From assembly GCA_958295945.1 (NCBI GenBank), contig OY282386.1, positions 496,001 through 560,000 of the forward strand: a stretch of 64,000 bases of DNA. Reading direction: 5' to 3'. The notes under the pieces were generated by a model, which was not told the DNA's origin, searched no databases, and was given only the letters and a program-made list of their open reading frames with translations. The stretch comes from Candidatus Poribacteria bacterium. Lineage in GTDB: Bacteria; Poribacteria; WGA-4E; WGA-3G. Shown here one piece after another: positions 1 through 8,827 of this stretch. How positions within the stretch are numbered: position 1 is the first letter of the stretch; every line of letters starts with the position of its first letter. A program made the translations under genes and the position numbers.

Positions 1-2
1 TT

Positions 3-812
3 GGTGTCATTGGTGAAGACGGTTTTGGTCAAACACTGTTAAATCGTTTAAATGAAAGTGGTTGTATTACGGATTATATGATTACTACACAAAATTGCGT
101 AACACCGACATATCTGAAACCGATCCACCGTGGCTATGAAAATATAGAAAACGAAGGTGCACGTTTTGATATTGAAAACAGAATGCCGATGTCTGAAAAG
201 GTTGAAAAAGAGATACTAAATGCTTTTTATGAATGTATCCCAAATGTTCATGGCATCATTATTGGGGACCAAATGCCACATGAGAATTACGGGGTTATTA
301 CTGAACATGTCCGTGAAGAGTTGTGTAAGGTTGCTACATCATATCCTGAGAAAATCTTTCTCGCAGACTCACGGAAACGTATAGGAAAATATAGAGACGT
401 AATCATCAAGCCGAATCGTTTTGAAGCACAACGAGCACTTAATCAACATTGGGATGGAAAAACTGTGGACATTAAAACTGCAAAAAACTGTGCGAAAATA
501 CTTGCTAAAAAAACTCAAAACACGTTATATATTACCCTCGGTGAAAGTGGAGTTCTTGTCCATCATAACGACCAACTTACACATATTCCAGGTATAGAAA
601 TAGATGAACAGATAGATCCAGTGGGTGCTGGAGATAGTGTCTCAGCAGGAATAGTATCGACACTTTGTAGTAAGGGCAAAGAGAATGCAGTTGAAGCTGC
701 TTATGTTGGAAACTTGGTTGCATCAATAACAATAACAAAAATTGGAACAACGGGAGTTGCCAATCCAGAGGAGATTCTGGAAAGACATAAAAATCAGAAT
801 GAACGTATTTGA
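3..812 (+). CDS. PfkB/ribokinase-family sugar kinase, 5' end cut by window edge
   Basis: The reading frame is open to the left edge, so the N-terminus is missing; about 269 residues are visible. The product is a PfkB-family kinase, which transfers the ATP gamma-phosphate to a sugar or sugar-like substrate in the cytoplasm. The C-terminal signature DPVGAGDSVSAG carries the catalytic aspartate and the anion-hole GAGD motif (DTVGAGD in most members). An upstream stretch ITLGESGVLV matches the usual 'T.G..G' strand. The visible part resembles the kinase domain of HldE/RfaE-type heptose kinases, but substrate cannot be assigned from sequence. The 3' end overlaps the next gene by 14 nt, suggesting translational coupling. 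Confidence 0.8.
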   Translation, partial: GVIGEDGFGQTLLNRLNESGCITDYMITTQNCVTPTYLKPIHRGYENIENEGARFDIENRMPMSEKVEKEILNAFYECIPNVHGIIIGDQMPHENYGVITEHVREELCKVATSYPEKIFLADSRKRIGKYRDVIIKPNRFEAQRALNQHWDGKTVDIKTAKNCAKILAKKTQNTLYITLGESGVLVHHNDQLTHIPGIEIDEQIDPVGAGDSVSAGIVSTLCSKGKENAVEAAYVGNLVASITITKIGTTGVANPEEILERHKNQNERI

Positions 813-1581
813 AGCTATCATGCAACGCAGAAGTCATCGTGGAGAATACGTGGATCGTCCAATTGATGATACTGACTTGAATCGTATTATTGAGGCAGCA
901 CGTTGGACTCCTTCTCCCTTTAATGTACAACCATGGGAATTACTAATTATCAAGGAATCTAAGGGAAAAGATGTACTCGCAATTATGACTGAAAAAGCCA
1001 TTGTCCAACAGTTCAAAGATTCTCAGTTTTTGGAGGACAATAGTAATTGGATGAGTACAGATGAGAGAGAATGGAAAGAACGTGGAGATGGTGTTCTATT
1101 GACTGACCATGTTACATTACCAAATATGTTACAGAATGCACCCAAAAAACTAACTGGTAGATTTCTAAAAGCATTGTTAAAGAGTGCTAAATCTTTGACA
1201 ATATTAGGACATTTAGGTGCAGGAAAGATGCCAGCAAATGAGATAGCAACACAAGTTCGTGAAGCACCTTTGTTGATATTGATTACTATGAACAGGGATA
1301 GAAAACCACCTGGAGAAGGAGCAAACAGATGGATGTGGTTGAGTATAGGTATGTTGATACAAAATATCCTACTGGCTGCCACATCATTGGGAATTGGTGT
1401 GCAATTTGTCAGTGCTCCATTAGAAAGTGAAACAGATCGAGATAATATCCGCAAACACTTTAATGTTCCTGACAATAATGAAGTTATGACTTTATTAAGA
1501 TTGGGATATATGGATACAGAGAAAGGGGATTCAGTAAGATTGGAAAAGACAGAATTTGTCCATTATGAAGAAATATCTTGA
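799..1581 (+). CDS. Nitroreductase-family flavoprotein
   Basis: A 260-residue nitroreductase-fold protein, expected to bind FMN and use NAD(P)H to reduce a nitro-, quinone- or other electron-poor substrate. The N-terminal RRSHRGEYVDRPI corresponds to the phosphate-binding 'RRS.R.F' motif of the family, and SPFNVQPWELLII follows as the usual flavin-contact segment; the C-terminal LGIGVQFVS and LRLGY stretches are also typical. The frame extends upstream to 742, but the ATG at 799 puts the protein start directly before the conserved FEAIMQRRS segment and overlaps the kinase stop by 14 nt, so I chose it. Substrate is unknown; the overlap with a sugar kinase may only reflect operon packing. Confidence 0.8.
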   Translation: MNVFEAIMQRRSHRGEYVDRPIDDTDLNRIIEAARWTPSPFNVQPWELLIIKESKGKDVLAIMTEKAIVQQFKDSQFLEDNSNWMSTDEREWKERGDGVLLTDHVTLPNMLQNAPKKLTGRFLKALLKSAKSLTILGHLGAGKMPANEIATQVREAPLLILITMNRDRKPPGEGANRWMWLSIGMLIQNILLAATSLGIGVQFVSAPLESETDRDNIRKHFNVPDNNEVMTLLRLGYMDTEKGDSVRLEKTEFVHYEEIS

Positions 1582-1615
1582 TACTGTCTATTATAACCTA
1601 AGTTGCTACCTATTA

Positions 1616-1656
1616 GTTGTAGGAGGGGTTTCTAATCCCAATGGAAATATTGGGAT
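1616..1656. terminator. Hairpin between convergent genes, fused to a dispersed repeat
   Basis: Two convergent genes end here. A perfect 8-bp stem (ATCCCAAT at 1635-1642 with ATTGGGAT at 1649-1656, 6-nt loop) sits directly beside the stop of the minus-strand gene and could stop transcription from both sides. Its left part overlaps one copy of the dispersed intergenic repeat TTGTAGGAGGGGTTTCTAA. There is no long T-run, so terminator function is inferred. Confidence 0.45.
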
Positions 1657-1657
1657 A

Positions 1658-2677
1658 TTATAGATGACTATCATCATATAGTTCATTATTATATGCAAAG
1701 AGTGCTGGTGTTCCTCCTGTATGTAGAAAGATTATAGTATCGTTCTTGTCAAATCTGTTCTGCTTGATATGATCAATTAAACATGCCATTGCCTTAGCAG
1801 TATAGACCGGATCAAGTATAATTCCTTCTGTCCTTGCGACCAATTTGAGAGCTGAGATACATTCTTCTGTGAGGTAACCGTATCCTTCTCCGATATAATC
1901 ATCACTGTTATGTATATCTGTATTCAAAATGTTTATATCAATGTTCAATAGGGACGCAGCTGAATTCGCAGCATTGCTTATACGGTCATATTTACCCTCC
2001 CAATGAATAGGGGCAATTCCGTAAGGTTTTAGTTTCATATCCAGAACTTTCGAACCTAACACCAATCCTGCTTGTGTGCCACCGACTGATGCTGTGTAAA
2101 GATAATCTGCATCAATCCCCTCATGTTCTTGCTGTGCATGTATTTCTGCGATACACCAAGTGAAAGCAACTGCTGCAAGTGCAGTTGAACGTGGTGAAGT
2201 AACGACATAAGGTTTTAAACCTTCTGACTTTAACTTCTCAGCAAGTTCAAGTTTAAATTCTTCTAATTCAGGACCAAAAGGAAGACTAACGATATCTATA
2301 TCAGCACCAAACAGATTGTCCAAAAGAAGATTACCCTGATTAATACTCTTATGATCATGTGCAAGACGGAGATAACAATTTAATCCGAGTTTATTGCAAG
2401 CTGCGGCAGTTTGCCGGCAATGATTAGATTGAGATGCAGCCCCATGAACGATTGAATCAGCACCTTGAGAAACTGCATCTCCAATTGTAAAAGTCAATTG
2501 ACGGACTTTGTTACCACCCATAGCCAAGCCAGAACAATCTTCGCGCTTGATAAAAATACGCGGACCACCAAGTGCTTCGGTTAGACGCGGACACTCCTCA
2601 AGAGGAGTTGGAAAATGTCCTATATCAACTTGAGGGATCTTTGCAATTCTCTGGAGAAGGTCTTGTCGGGTAATCAC
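1658..2677 (-). CDS. D-cysteine desulfhydrase / ACC-deaminase family PLP enzyme
   Basis: A 339-residue fold-type II PLP enzyme. Family members cleave D-cysteine to pyruvate, ammonia and sulfide, or open the ring of 1-aminocyclopropane-1-carboxylate. The N-terminal IGHFPTPLEECPRL and FIKREDCSGLAMGGNKVRQL contain the Schiff-base lysine (GGNKVRQL); SQSNHCRQTAA is the substrate-carboxylate/PLP loop, and FLHTGGTPALF is the C-terminal PLP-phosphate region. Length agrees with bacterial DcyD. D-cysteine desulfhydrase and ACC deaminase are distinguished by a few active-site residues that I cannot settle here, so the gene symbol is left blank. It starts 3 nt after the stop of the GrpE-like gene and is probably co-transcribed with it. 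Confidence 0.85.
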   Translation of the reverse strand: MITRQDLLQRIAKIPQVDIGHFPTPLEECPRLTEALGGPRIFIKREDCSGLAMGGNKVRQLTFTIGDAVSQGADSIVHGAASQSNHCRQTAAACNKLGLNCYLRLAHDHKSINQGNLLLDNLFGADIDIVSLPFGPELEEFKLELAEKLKSEGLKPYVVTSPRSTALAAVAFTWCIAEIHAQQEHEGIDADYLYTASVGGTQAGLVLGSKVLDMKLKPYGIAPIHWEGKYDRISNAANSAASLLNIDINILNTDIHNSDDYIGEGYGYLTEECISALKLVARTEGIILDPVYTAKAMACLIDHIKQNRFDKNDTIIFLHTGGTPALFAYNNELYDDSHL

Positions 2678-2680
2678 ATA

Positions 2681-4228
2681 CTACTCCGCTTGAATCACGA
2701 CAGCATTTTGTACGATACGCTCGCCACCTTTCAATTGCAGACCAGGTGTGACAACTTCCACAATTGTTTCAGGATCAAAATCACTGCTACATACATCTTT
2801 CAGTTCATGTAACTCAGGTGAATACTTCGTTCTACCGGGTTCAATCGGCATTAATTCATAATCTACTAAATCCAGAAACCAACTTAACCTAGACTGCACT
2901 GATTTAAGGGAACTAAAATCTACGACTGCGGGGAATAGCCTATCACGGATAAATTCAAGTAAATACTTCTTGAATGCGGAAACTCTGACTTTTTCTGCAT
3001 GTTTGTGTTCAAGGGTAGACAACTTTTCTGAAAATCGTTGTAGGTAACTATCACAGTCTTTCTGAATACGCTCTAAATCTTGTTCAGATGAGGCACTTCT
3101 ATCTGGAAAAAGTGTGGGAGATGGGGCATTGATACCTCTCGTGTGTTTCAAGGTTTGCTTGAGTTCATTTTCAATTTCCTCAAGAGTTTTAGCAAGTGTC
3201 TCCTTTGTAGAATTTGCTTTCTGAACATCCTTTTTCCATTCACTCATCTCGTTAACCATAAGATTTAGCAGAAGAACAGCAGTCTCTTGTTCATTTAACG
3301 CTTCTATATCCCAAGATTCAAGGGAAATGCCATTACCATTGTTGTAGTCATTCTCCATTTTTTCCAAAACAGAATGAAACTTCTCATGAAGATGTTTGTT
3401 TTGCTCCAAATAGAATTGCTTCTTATTCGCAAATGACAGACCAAATGCTCCAGCCAAATTACCAAAGAATCCTTGTCTTTGCTGATTCGTTGTTGAAAAT
3501 GCGATTGATTGAGTTGGAATAACTGCCGTTTGTTTCTTTGAGGCACTCTTAGGCAGTGATGGCACCTTAATCTTAAACTTTAATTCAGTATTGACATCAG
3601 GGACTTGACTACTGCGTCTATTAGGTTTATGTTTCCCGATTGATGAAATATCTATTTTCACTTGAGATGATGACTGATCTTCTAAATCTTCCTGAGTCTT
3701 ACCATGAGAACCACTTTTAATTTCCGCTGAGTTTTTATTAGGTATTAATAAGGAAGAGTCTGTTTTCTCCTCACCAATATCGTTCTCCTTAGTACCATCT
3801 GCTTTTAAATCGGGTGGAACTTCATCTGTTTCATTCTGTTCTTCATCTTTGGTATGTAAAGGGGTTTGCTGATCCAATTCCTGTTCAGATACGTTAGGAG
3901 GATTCTCCATAATACTCTTCTCCTGTATCTGATTTAATTCTTCTATAATTTTGTCAGTATAAGTTGCAATCGGTTCATGATTATCTACATAAAATGCTAA
4001 TTTGTGCGACTGCATTACCTCAGGTGGAACAACCACGTCTTGTGTTTGTCTTGTCAGCTGAAATGTAGTCCAATTAACACGACCACTTCGTGGTTGTTGC
4101 TGAAACATCACACGAAGTCGTTTGCCTTCTTCTGTCGTATTCAAAACACTCATAACAACGTGTGGTCCATCGTAGATAAAACTAATCTCTATACCTCTAA
4201 AACTTCCCGATACTCTGTTAACTACCAT
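2681..4228 (-). CDS. Protein with coiled coil and GrpE-like C-terminal domain
   Basis: 515 residues. The N-terminal ~85 residues look like a small beta domain (SFRGIEISFIYDGPHVVMSV), followed by a low-complexity, charged linker rich in E, Q, S and K (~100-230), a helical coiled-coil stretch (~270-390), and a C-terminal ~115-residue domain. That last domain reads like the GrpE head: a helix pair (FLDLVDYELMPIEPGRTKYSPELHEL) matches GrpE's 'LLDVLEKEGVEPIE...FDPNLHEA', and ETIVEVVTPGLQLKGGERIV resembles its terminal beta-wing 'V...GY......LRPA'. GrpE is the nucleotide-exchange factor of DnaK. Normal bacterial GrpE is ~200 residues, so this would be a long chimeric relative. The assignment rests on motif resemblance, not a search. 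Likely operon with the downstream PLP enzyme. Confidence 0.5.
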   Translation of the reverse strand: MVVNRVSGSFRGIEISFIYDGPHVVMSVLNTTEEGKRLRVMFQQQPRSGRVNWTTFQLTRQTQDVVVPPEVMQSHKLAFYVDNHEPIATYTDKIIEELNQIQEKSIMENPPNVSEQELDQQTPLHTKDEEQNETDEVPPDLKADGTKENDIGEEKTDSSLLIPNKNSAEIKSGSHGKTQEDLEDQSSSQVKIDISSIGKHKPNRRSSQVPDVNTELKFKIKVPSLPKSASKKQTAVIPTQSIAFSTTNQQRQGFFGNLAGAFGLSFANKKQFYLEQNKHLHEKFHSVLEKMENDYNNGNGISLESWDIEALNEQETAVLLLNLMVNEMSEWKKDVQKANSTKETLAKTLEEIENELKQTLKHTRGINAPSPTLFPDRSASSEQDLERIQKDCDSYLQRFSEKLSTLEHKHAEKVRVSAFKKYLLEFIRDRLFPAVVDFSSLKSVQSRLSWFLDLVDYELMPIEPGRTKYSPELHELKDVCSSDFDPETIVEVVTPGLQLKGGERIVQNAVVIQAE

Positions 4229-4571
4229 CCGAAATTCTCCTTTACAGATTCTGCTTGAGCATATATAAGATATATACTGGTCCTATCTGAGCAAGAACTA
4301 TTTTAAAATCTATGAGGAATACCGAACGGTAATACTAACCTACCCAATTAAGTTTAATTCCGTTCGGAAATCAGTATGTAAACGCTATATGAACGACATC
4401 AAAATGTCAAGCATGTAATTTGTATACACCATAATAACAATGTTCTACGCGAATTAACCATACACTATTCTATTCATTTTAACGTTTACAATTATTACAG
4501 GGTTACATACATGTTATATGTGAATTGTTCTTATGATGTCGGTTTTTGGATATTGTAGGCTGTTGTTATTC
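4229..4571. other. Intergenic region with an inverted repeat
   Basis: 343 bases without a credible gene. It contains an inverted pair, CCGAACGG at 4322-4329 and CCGTTCGG at 4360-4367, separated by 30 nt, and otherwise AT-rich sequence. It should hold the promoter of the minus-strand GrpE-like gene, but no clear -35/-10 pair stands out. Confidence 0.4.
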
Positions 4572-7500
4572 CTACCGTTGAATAACCATTTTTCGCATTG
4601 TTGAGAAAGTATCAGTCGTCAATTTGTAAAAGTAGATCCCACTTGCAACGCTTTCTCCATTAGCATTTTTTCCATTCCAATAAGTAAGATTCTTTCCTGA
4701 CTGCTGAAATCCTAACGATTGATGTAAAAGCAGGTGACCATTTGAATCATAAATTGAGAGAGAGACTTCGCTAGGTTTCGCAAGTGTATAGGGAATCCAA
4801 GTTTCTGGATTGAAGGGATTTGGATAATTCTGTAGTAGTTCGTTTTTTTGTGATAACGATATTTGGGTTGTTTGCTTGTTATCGTTGTTTGCATATTCTT
4901 CTACAGCAAGATTATTGCGAACTGTATTAACACGAAAAATCTTGAGTTGATGTGTATCGGTGACATAAAGAACTGAATCCATAGCAACAATGTCTGTCGG
5001 AGATTGAAATTGTGAATACTGAGCCAGACGAGTCATTGTCCGTGTATCTATAATCTGTAGTTTATCAATATCAAGTAAATATAGATAATCGCCATTTACT
5101 GCAGCTGCCAAAGGTAATTGAGTATCATTAAATTCACTTATTAATGTTAGTTTTTCAGGTTTCGTAGTATCCAACTGAAACACACCATATCGATTGTCCA
5201 ATACAAATAGTCGATTGCTATCTATCACAACATTCGTTGCTGCACCTTCCGTTGGGAATGTAGATAGGTGGCGCGGTAGGTCTGGATCTGTTTTATCAAA
5301 TATCTGAACACCACCTTCAAGTGCTGCGACATAAGCATGAGATTCGTTACTGGTAATTCTGTATGCAGTACCTGTGAACATCCGTTGTGCTACGATACGA
5401 CTTTGATGCGGAATAGTTATGTCTACGACAATAAGAGATTTTGTACATAAATACGCATAATTTTGGATTATTTCAATATCCCATACAGGTTGGTGCGTAG
5501 GAAGATGTCTCAATATTTCACCTGAAACTATATTTATCACAGTCAGTCCTTCATCAGAACCTACATAAGCAAACTGGTTGTGAAGTTTAACACTTAATGC
5601 TCCTTGTTGACCTGGTATAGAACGGATATCGTTGGCTATTTTGCCAGAGATAGGATCTGTTAATTCTGCAATCTTTATCCCACCAGTACCATTTGCTATA
5701 GCAATGGTTGTGTTTTGTCCATCGTTTGTCACATCAAGTGCAAAAACAACACCTTTTGCATTATAGTGGTTTTCCCAAATTGGATTATATGGTTGTGTTA
5801 CGTCTATAGTCTGTATGCCTCCGGTACCATCAGCAATATGTGCGTATGTTTTCTTGTCTTCCACTGAATATCTGAGAGCAACATCTGTTGCATTACCAAT
5901 TGTCGGATGTGATGAAAACACACTTGGTGATTCGGTGTTATCAACATTTACAACAAGTAATCCCGATTGTCTATCAGTTAAATATAGTATTCCTTTAAAG
6001 AAGTTAAGGGCTGTTACAATGCCAGGAGTATTAGCACGAGAAATGACATTTGTCTCAAAATTGTTAGCTATATTTACAACTTGCAGATCACCCGATGCAG
6101 CAAGAACATATCTTCCTAAAATCTGAAAATCTGGAATTAGTAACGGGACAGTGTTTGATATTGTGAATCCACCAAGATTGTCTGGTGTCAAAATGTATAG
6201 TCCCCTTGCATTGTCACTAATATATATATTACCATCATCGTTTGTTGAAACCTTTAAAGGTGTACCAACTGTTTTAAATGACTGCCGGGGCTGCGGATTG
6301 TCGTTCTTTTCCAAATCCTGTTTATCAAAGATTAAGAGACCACGTAAGGCATCAAGCGCATAGAGTTTCTCATTGGCAAAATGTACATCCCTTGCATCAT
6401 GAATGCCTCCCAAAGATTTTACAATACGTGGTGCAGATGGTGGATCAACATCAATCATCAGCACAGCAGATTTGCCATCTGCGACATACACTTTTTTTTC
6501 ATCAAGAGTTAATGCTTGCGCCTGTCCTGGTGTGCCAATTTCTCCGATGAGAACTGGTGAAGGATTCAATGAAAATATCTCCAAACCCCAATCACTGGTA
6601 GCATAAGCCATATTATCCTTAATCATTATCTCATTGTAATTGCTGGAAAGATGTATCTGTGATACTGGATCAAGTTCAATAGATTGATTTGATGGGGTCA
6701 AAGAAAACCCACTGTTTTCGTTCAAATATATCGGTTGTGTATTTCTTTCTGGATGATATGTTTCAGTGAGTGGGAACCAACTTTCAATAGAGTGATCATA
6801 ATTTCGTTTTTGGGTCTGTATTAGTTTTTCAATGTCTATAGTAGTAATTGCGTCATCTTGTTTTGCAGTGTATTGAAAGGTTTGTGGATACTCAGACGTG
6901 ACGACTAAAAGGATTTCACTGCCATGATTTAGGTTGCCTATCTCTATTCTGTTGATTTGTTTACTTTCTTCTCCGTTCTTATCTAATATAGGTAGAACTG
7001 ATTTGATAAGTGGCTGGTTTCTACCGGGAGCAAAATATGAGACATTTGCATATAGAAAAGAATCCTTGTTTGAATTTATGGTCAATTCAAATTCCGTTGG
7101 TAGGTTTCTGAAGAGGATGTATTTTACACCCCAACTATCAATATCTATGTTAGTTGAAGTCGCTGGATACTGAGTCACCTGTGCAGTTCGGTCAGTGACT
7201 CTACGATTTGGCAAATTTTGATAACTTAGGTTCCTTCCGTATTTGGCGTTGTTTAACCAATTTGCAGTTGCCCAATTGAGGAAGATAGAGATTAAATTCT
7301 CACTATCCCGTAAAGATGAATCAACCGCTGGCAATCCGAGTTTATCTTCATCTGCAAGTTTCCGAATAAAATTAATCCCACCATGGTTCTCATATAGATA
7401 AAGTAGAAAAAGAAATGCTGCACCGTAGTATGAATCAGTGGTGTTAGCAGTTGTCAGAGACATACTTGGATCAGCAAGATAACCATCTACAAAGATTGTA

Positions 7501-8219
7501 TGAACATTCCGATAAATTCCCCATTCAATAAATGAGGCTAAACCTTCCTCCAACCAACGTTGGTCTGATGTGCCACCGTTCTGATACCAGTTTATCAAAT
7601 GTGCGAATTCATGTGCAAGACTGCTTGTAAAAGTCCGTCTGCCACGTTGTGTATACTGAAAAATATCCATATAAACAATGTCTCGTCTATTGCTTGTCGG
7701 GTGTGTAGGATGAAGATCCGCAGGAGAAAAATATCCGCCATATTTTTGACCAGACTCATTCATACCGACATCATGGAATAAAATAGTGATTTTGTTGTCA
7801 CGATCTAAACCCGGTTGGGTTTCTGAACCGATCCAGTGGTGGACTTTAGGATATATTTCAGTATCGAAAGTATCTGCGACATCTCTTGCTTGAATGTCTG
7901 TCAACATATCTTGATACTTGTCTTCAACGAAGATATAACAATACTTTCCAACTGCAACACATGTAGCTGCAATTGATGCTTCAGGTATGTGTACAAAAAA
8001 ACGAGTGGTTTGACCAATTTTCGCGGGGGCGGCTGGCAGAGAAAATAGGCTACCGATATTTGTATCACCTATGTTATGATCATGTGTGATATTATTACAT
8101 AGTAACGGAGTACCACATTTCCATGGTTCTGCATTTAACTCCAACACGTGAAAACACAAAAATCCTACGAAAAAGTACAAACAGAATCGCATGTAATAAC
8201 GAAAAAAAAGAGTAGTCAT
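4572..8219 (-). CDS. Secreted metalloprotease-like / LVIVD beta-propeller protein with C-terminal sorting domain
   Basis: A 1215-residue exported protein. Residues ~1-30 form a signal peptide with a hydrophobic core (FCLYFFVGFLCF). Around residue 203 lies HEFAH, a zincin HExxH motif, followed by WLEEGLASFIEWG, which could supply the third zinc ligand (glutamate), so the N-terminal third looks like a gluzincin-type peptidase. Residues ~530-1110 are repeated ~40-residue units of the LVIVD/propeller kind (e.g. AYVGSDEGLTVINIVSG, LFVLDNRYGVFQLD). The final ~80 residues carry NYPNPFNPETWIPYTLA and a GIYFYKL strand, the FlgD-like/type-IX-like sorting domain common in Poribacteria and related phyla. 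It is probably cell-surface or released. Protease activity is inferred from the motif only. Confidence 0.75.
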   Translation of the reverse strand: MTTLFFRYYMRFCLYFFVGFLCFHVLELNAEPWKCGTPLLCNNITHDHNIGDTNIGSLFSLPAAPAKIGQTTRFFVHIPEASIAATCVAVGKYCYIFVEDKYQDMLTDIQARDVADTFDTEIYPKVHHWIGSETQPGLDRDNKITILFHDVGMNESGQKYGGYFSPADLHPTHPTSNRRDIVYMDIFQYTQRGRRTFTSSLAHEFAHLINWYQNGGTSDQRWLEEGLASFIEWGIYRNVHTIFVDGYLADPSMSLTTANTTDSYYGAAFLFLLYLYENHGGINFIRKLADEDKLGLPAVDSSLRDSENLISIFLNWATANWLNNAKYGRNLSYQNLPNRRVTDRTAQVTQYPATSTNIDIDSWGVKYILFRNLPTEFELTINSNKDSFLYANVSYFAPGRNQPLIKSVLPILDKNGEESKQINRIEIGNLNHGSEILLVVTSEYPQTFQYTAKQDDAITTIDIEKLIQTQKRNYDHSIESWFPLTETYHPERNTQPIYLNENSGFSLTPSNQSIELDPVSQIHLSSNYNEIMIKDNMAYATSDWGLEIFSLNPSPVLIGEIGTPGQAQALTLDEKKVYVADGKSAVLMIDVDPPSAPRIVKSLGGIHDARDVHFANEKLYALDALRGLLIFDKQDLEKNDNPQPRQSFKTVGTPLKVSTNDDGNIYISDNARGLYILTPDNLGGFTISNTVPLLIPDFQILGRYVLAASGDLQVVNIANNFETNVISRANTPGIVTALNFFKGILYLTDRQSGLLVVNVDNTESPSVFSSHPTIGNATDVALRYSVEDKKTYAHIADGTGGIQTIDVTQPYNPIWENHYNAKGVVFALDVTNDGQNTTIAIANGTGGIKIAELTDPISGKIANDIRSIPGQQGALSVKLHNQFAYVGSDEGLTVINIVSGEILRHLPTHQPVWDIEIIQNYAYLCTKSLIVVDITIPHQSRIVAQRMFTGTAYRITSNESHAYVAALEGGVQIFDKTDPDLPRHLSTFPTEGAATNVVIDSNRLFVLDNRYGVFQLDTTKPEKLTLISEFNDTQLPLAAAVNGDYLYLLDIDKLQIIDTRTMTRLAQYSQFQSPTDIVAMDSVLYVTDTHQLKIFRVNTVRNNLAVEEYANNDNKQTTQISLSQKNELLQNYPNPFNPETWIPYTLAKPSEVSLSIYDSNGHLLLHQSLGFQQSGKNLTYWNGKNANGESVASGIYFYKLTTDTFSTMRKMVIQR

Positions 8220-8315
8220 TGTTAACTACCTACAGAAATTGTTGATGACACATTATAGTTTTTTATCTATAATTGTACAAAATTAAGACGAATATACAAT
8301 CTCTATCTTTGAAAA

Positions 8316-8735
8316 ATGAAACCATTTGAATACATAGAACATACAGCAGATGCGGGGATGCTTGTAAGAGGTGATTCACTACACTCTCTTTTTACTAATG
8401 CAGCTCAAGGATTATTTGAAATGATAGCTGTTGTTGATTCAATTGATGAAACTTCTGCAATAGATATTCAACTTGAATCAGAATCGGTTGAAATGCTTTT
8501 AGTGACATGGTTAGATGAATTGGTTTTTAAACATGAGACTGAAGAGATGTTCTTTAAGAGAGTTAAGATTTCAACAATCAATCCTACAGAATTAGTTGCT
8601 AAGGTGTATGGTGAACCAACAGATTTTAGCAAACATATCGTATATACTGAGGTTAAAGCCGTAACATATCATCAATTATATGCCGTTCAAAACACTGATG
8701 GTGATTGGGAAGCTCAAGTCATCTTTGATCTATAG
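8316..8735 (+). CDS. Archease family protein
   Basis: A complete 139-residue archease. In characterised systems archease is the cofactor that speeds guanylylation and multiple turnover of the RtcB RNA ligase in tRNA splicing or RNA repair. The N-terminal YIEHTADAGMLVRGDSL contains the family's conserved HTADxG motif with the metal-binding aspartate, and the C-terminal DWEAQVIFDL supplies the terminal acidic metal site ('A.VIFDI' in most archeases). Length is typical. No rtcB gene is visible in the window, so its partner must be elsewhere. It is transcribed divergently from the large secreted protein, with a 96-nt shared upstream region. Confidence 0.9.
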   Translation: MKPFEYIEHTADAGMLVRGDSLHSLFTNAAQGLFEMIAVVDSIDETSAIDIQLESESVEMLLVTWLDELVFKHETEEMFFKRVKISTINPTELVAKVYGEPTDFSKHIVYTEVKAVTYHQLYAVQNTDGDWEAQVIFDL

Positions 8736-8743
8736 TAACCCAA

Positions 8744-8790
8744 TTTGCTACCTTTGACTTGTTGAAGGGTTTATAACCTCGATTTTTGAC
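8744..8790. repeat. Copy of dispersed intergenic repeat
   Basis: TTGCTACCTTTGACTTGTTG followed by AAGGGTTTATAACCTCGATTTTT resembles the copy at 1602-1642 (TTGCTACCTATTAGTTGTAGGAGGGGTTTCTAA...). Other copies of the core 'GGAGGGGTTTCTAACCCCGATTT' lie near 19140, 19190, 19380, 22471 and 58953. The core is a short palindrome. Confidence 0.55.
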
Positions 8791-8827
8791 AATTAGCATT
8801 AAAATTCGGTGTTTCAATGTCTTCTCT

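Noticed and set aside
3304-3546. Shadow frames in other phases of real genes (for example 3304-3546, 5815-6126, 43219-43836, 61553-61921)
   Set aside because: They lie inside genes supported by domain motifs and have no ribosome site or family resemblance of their own.
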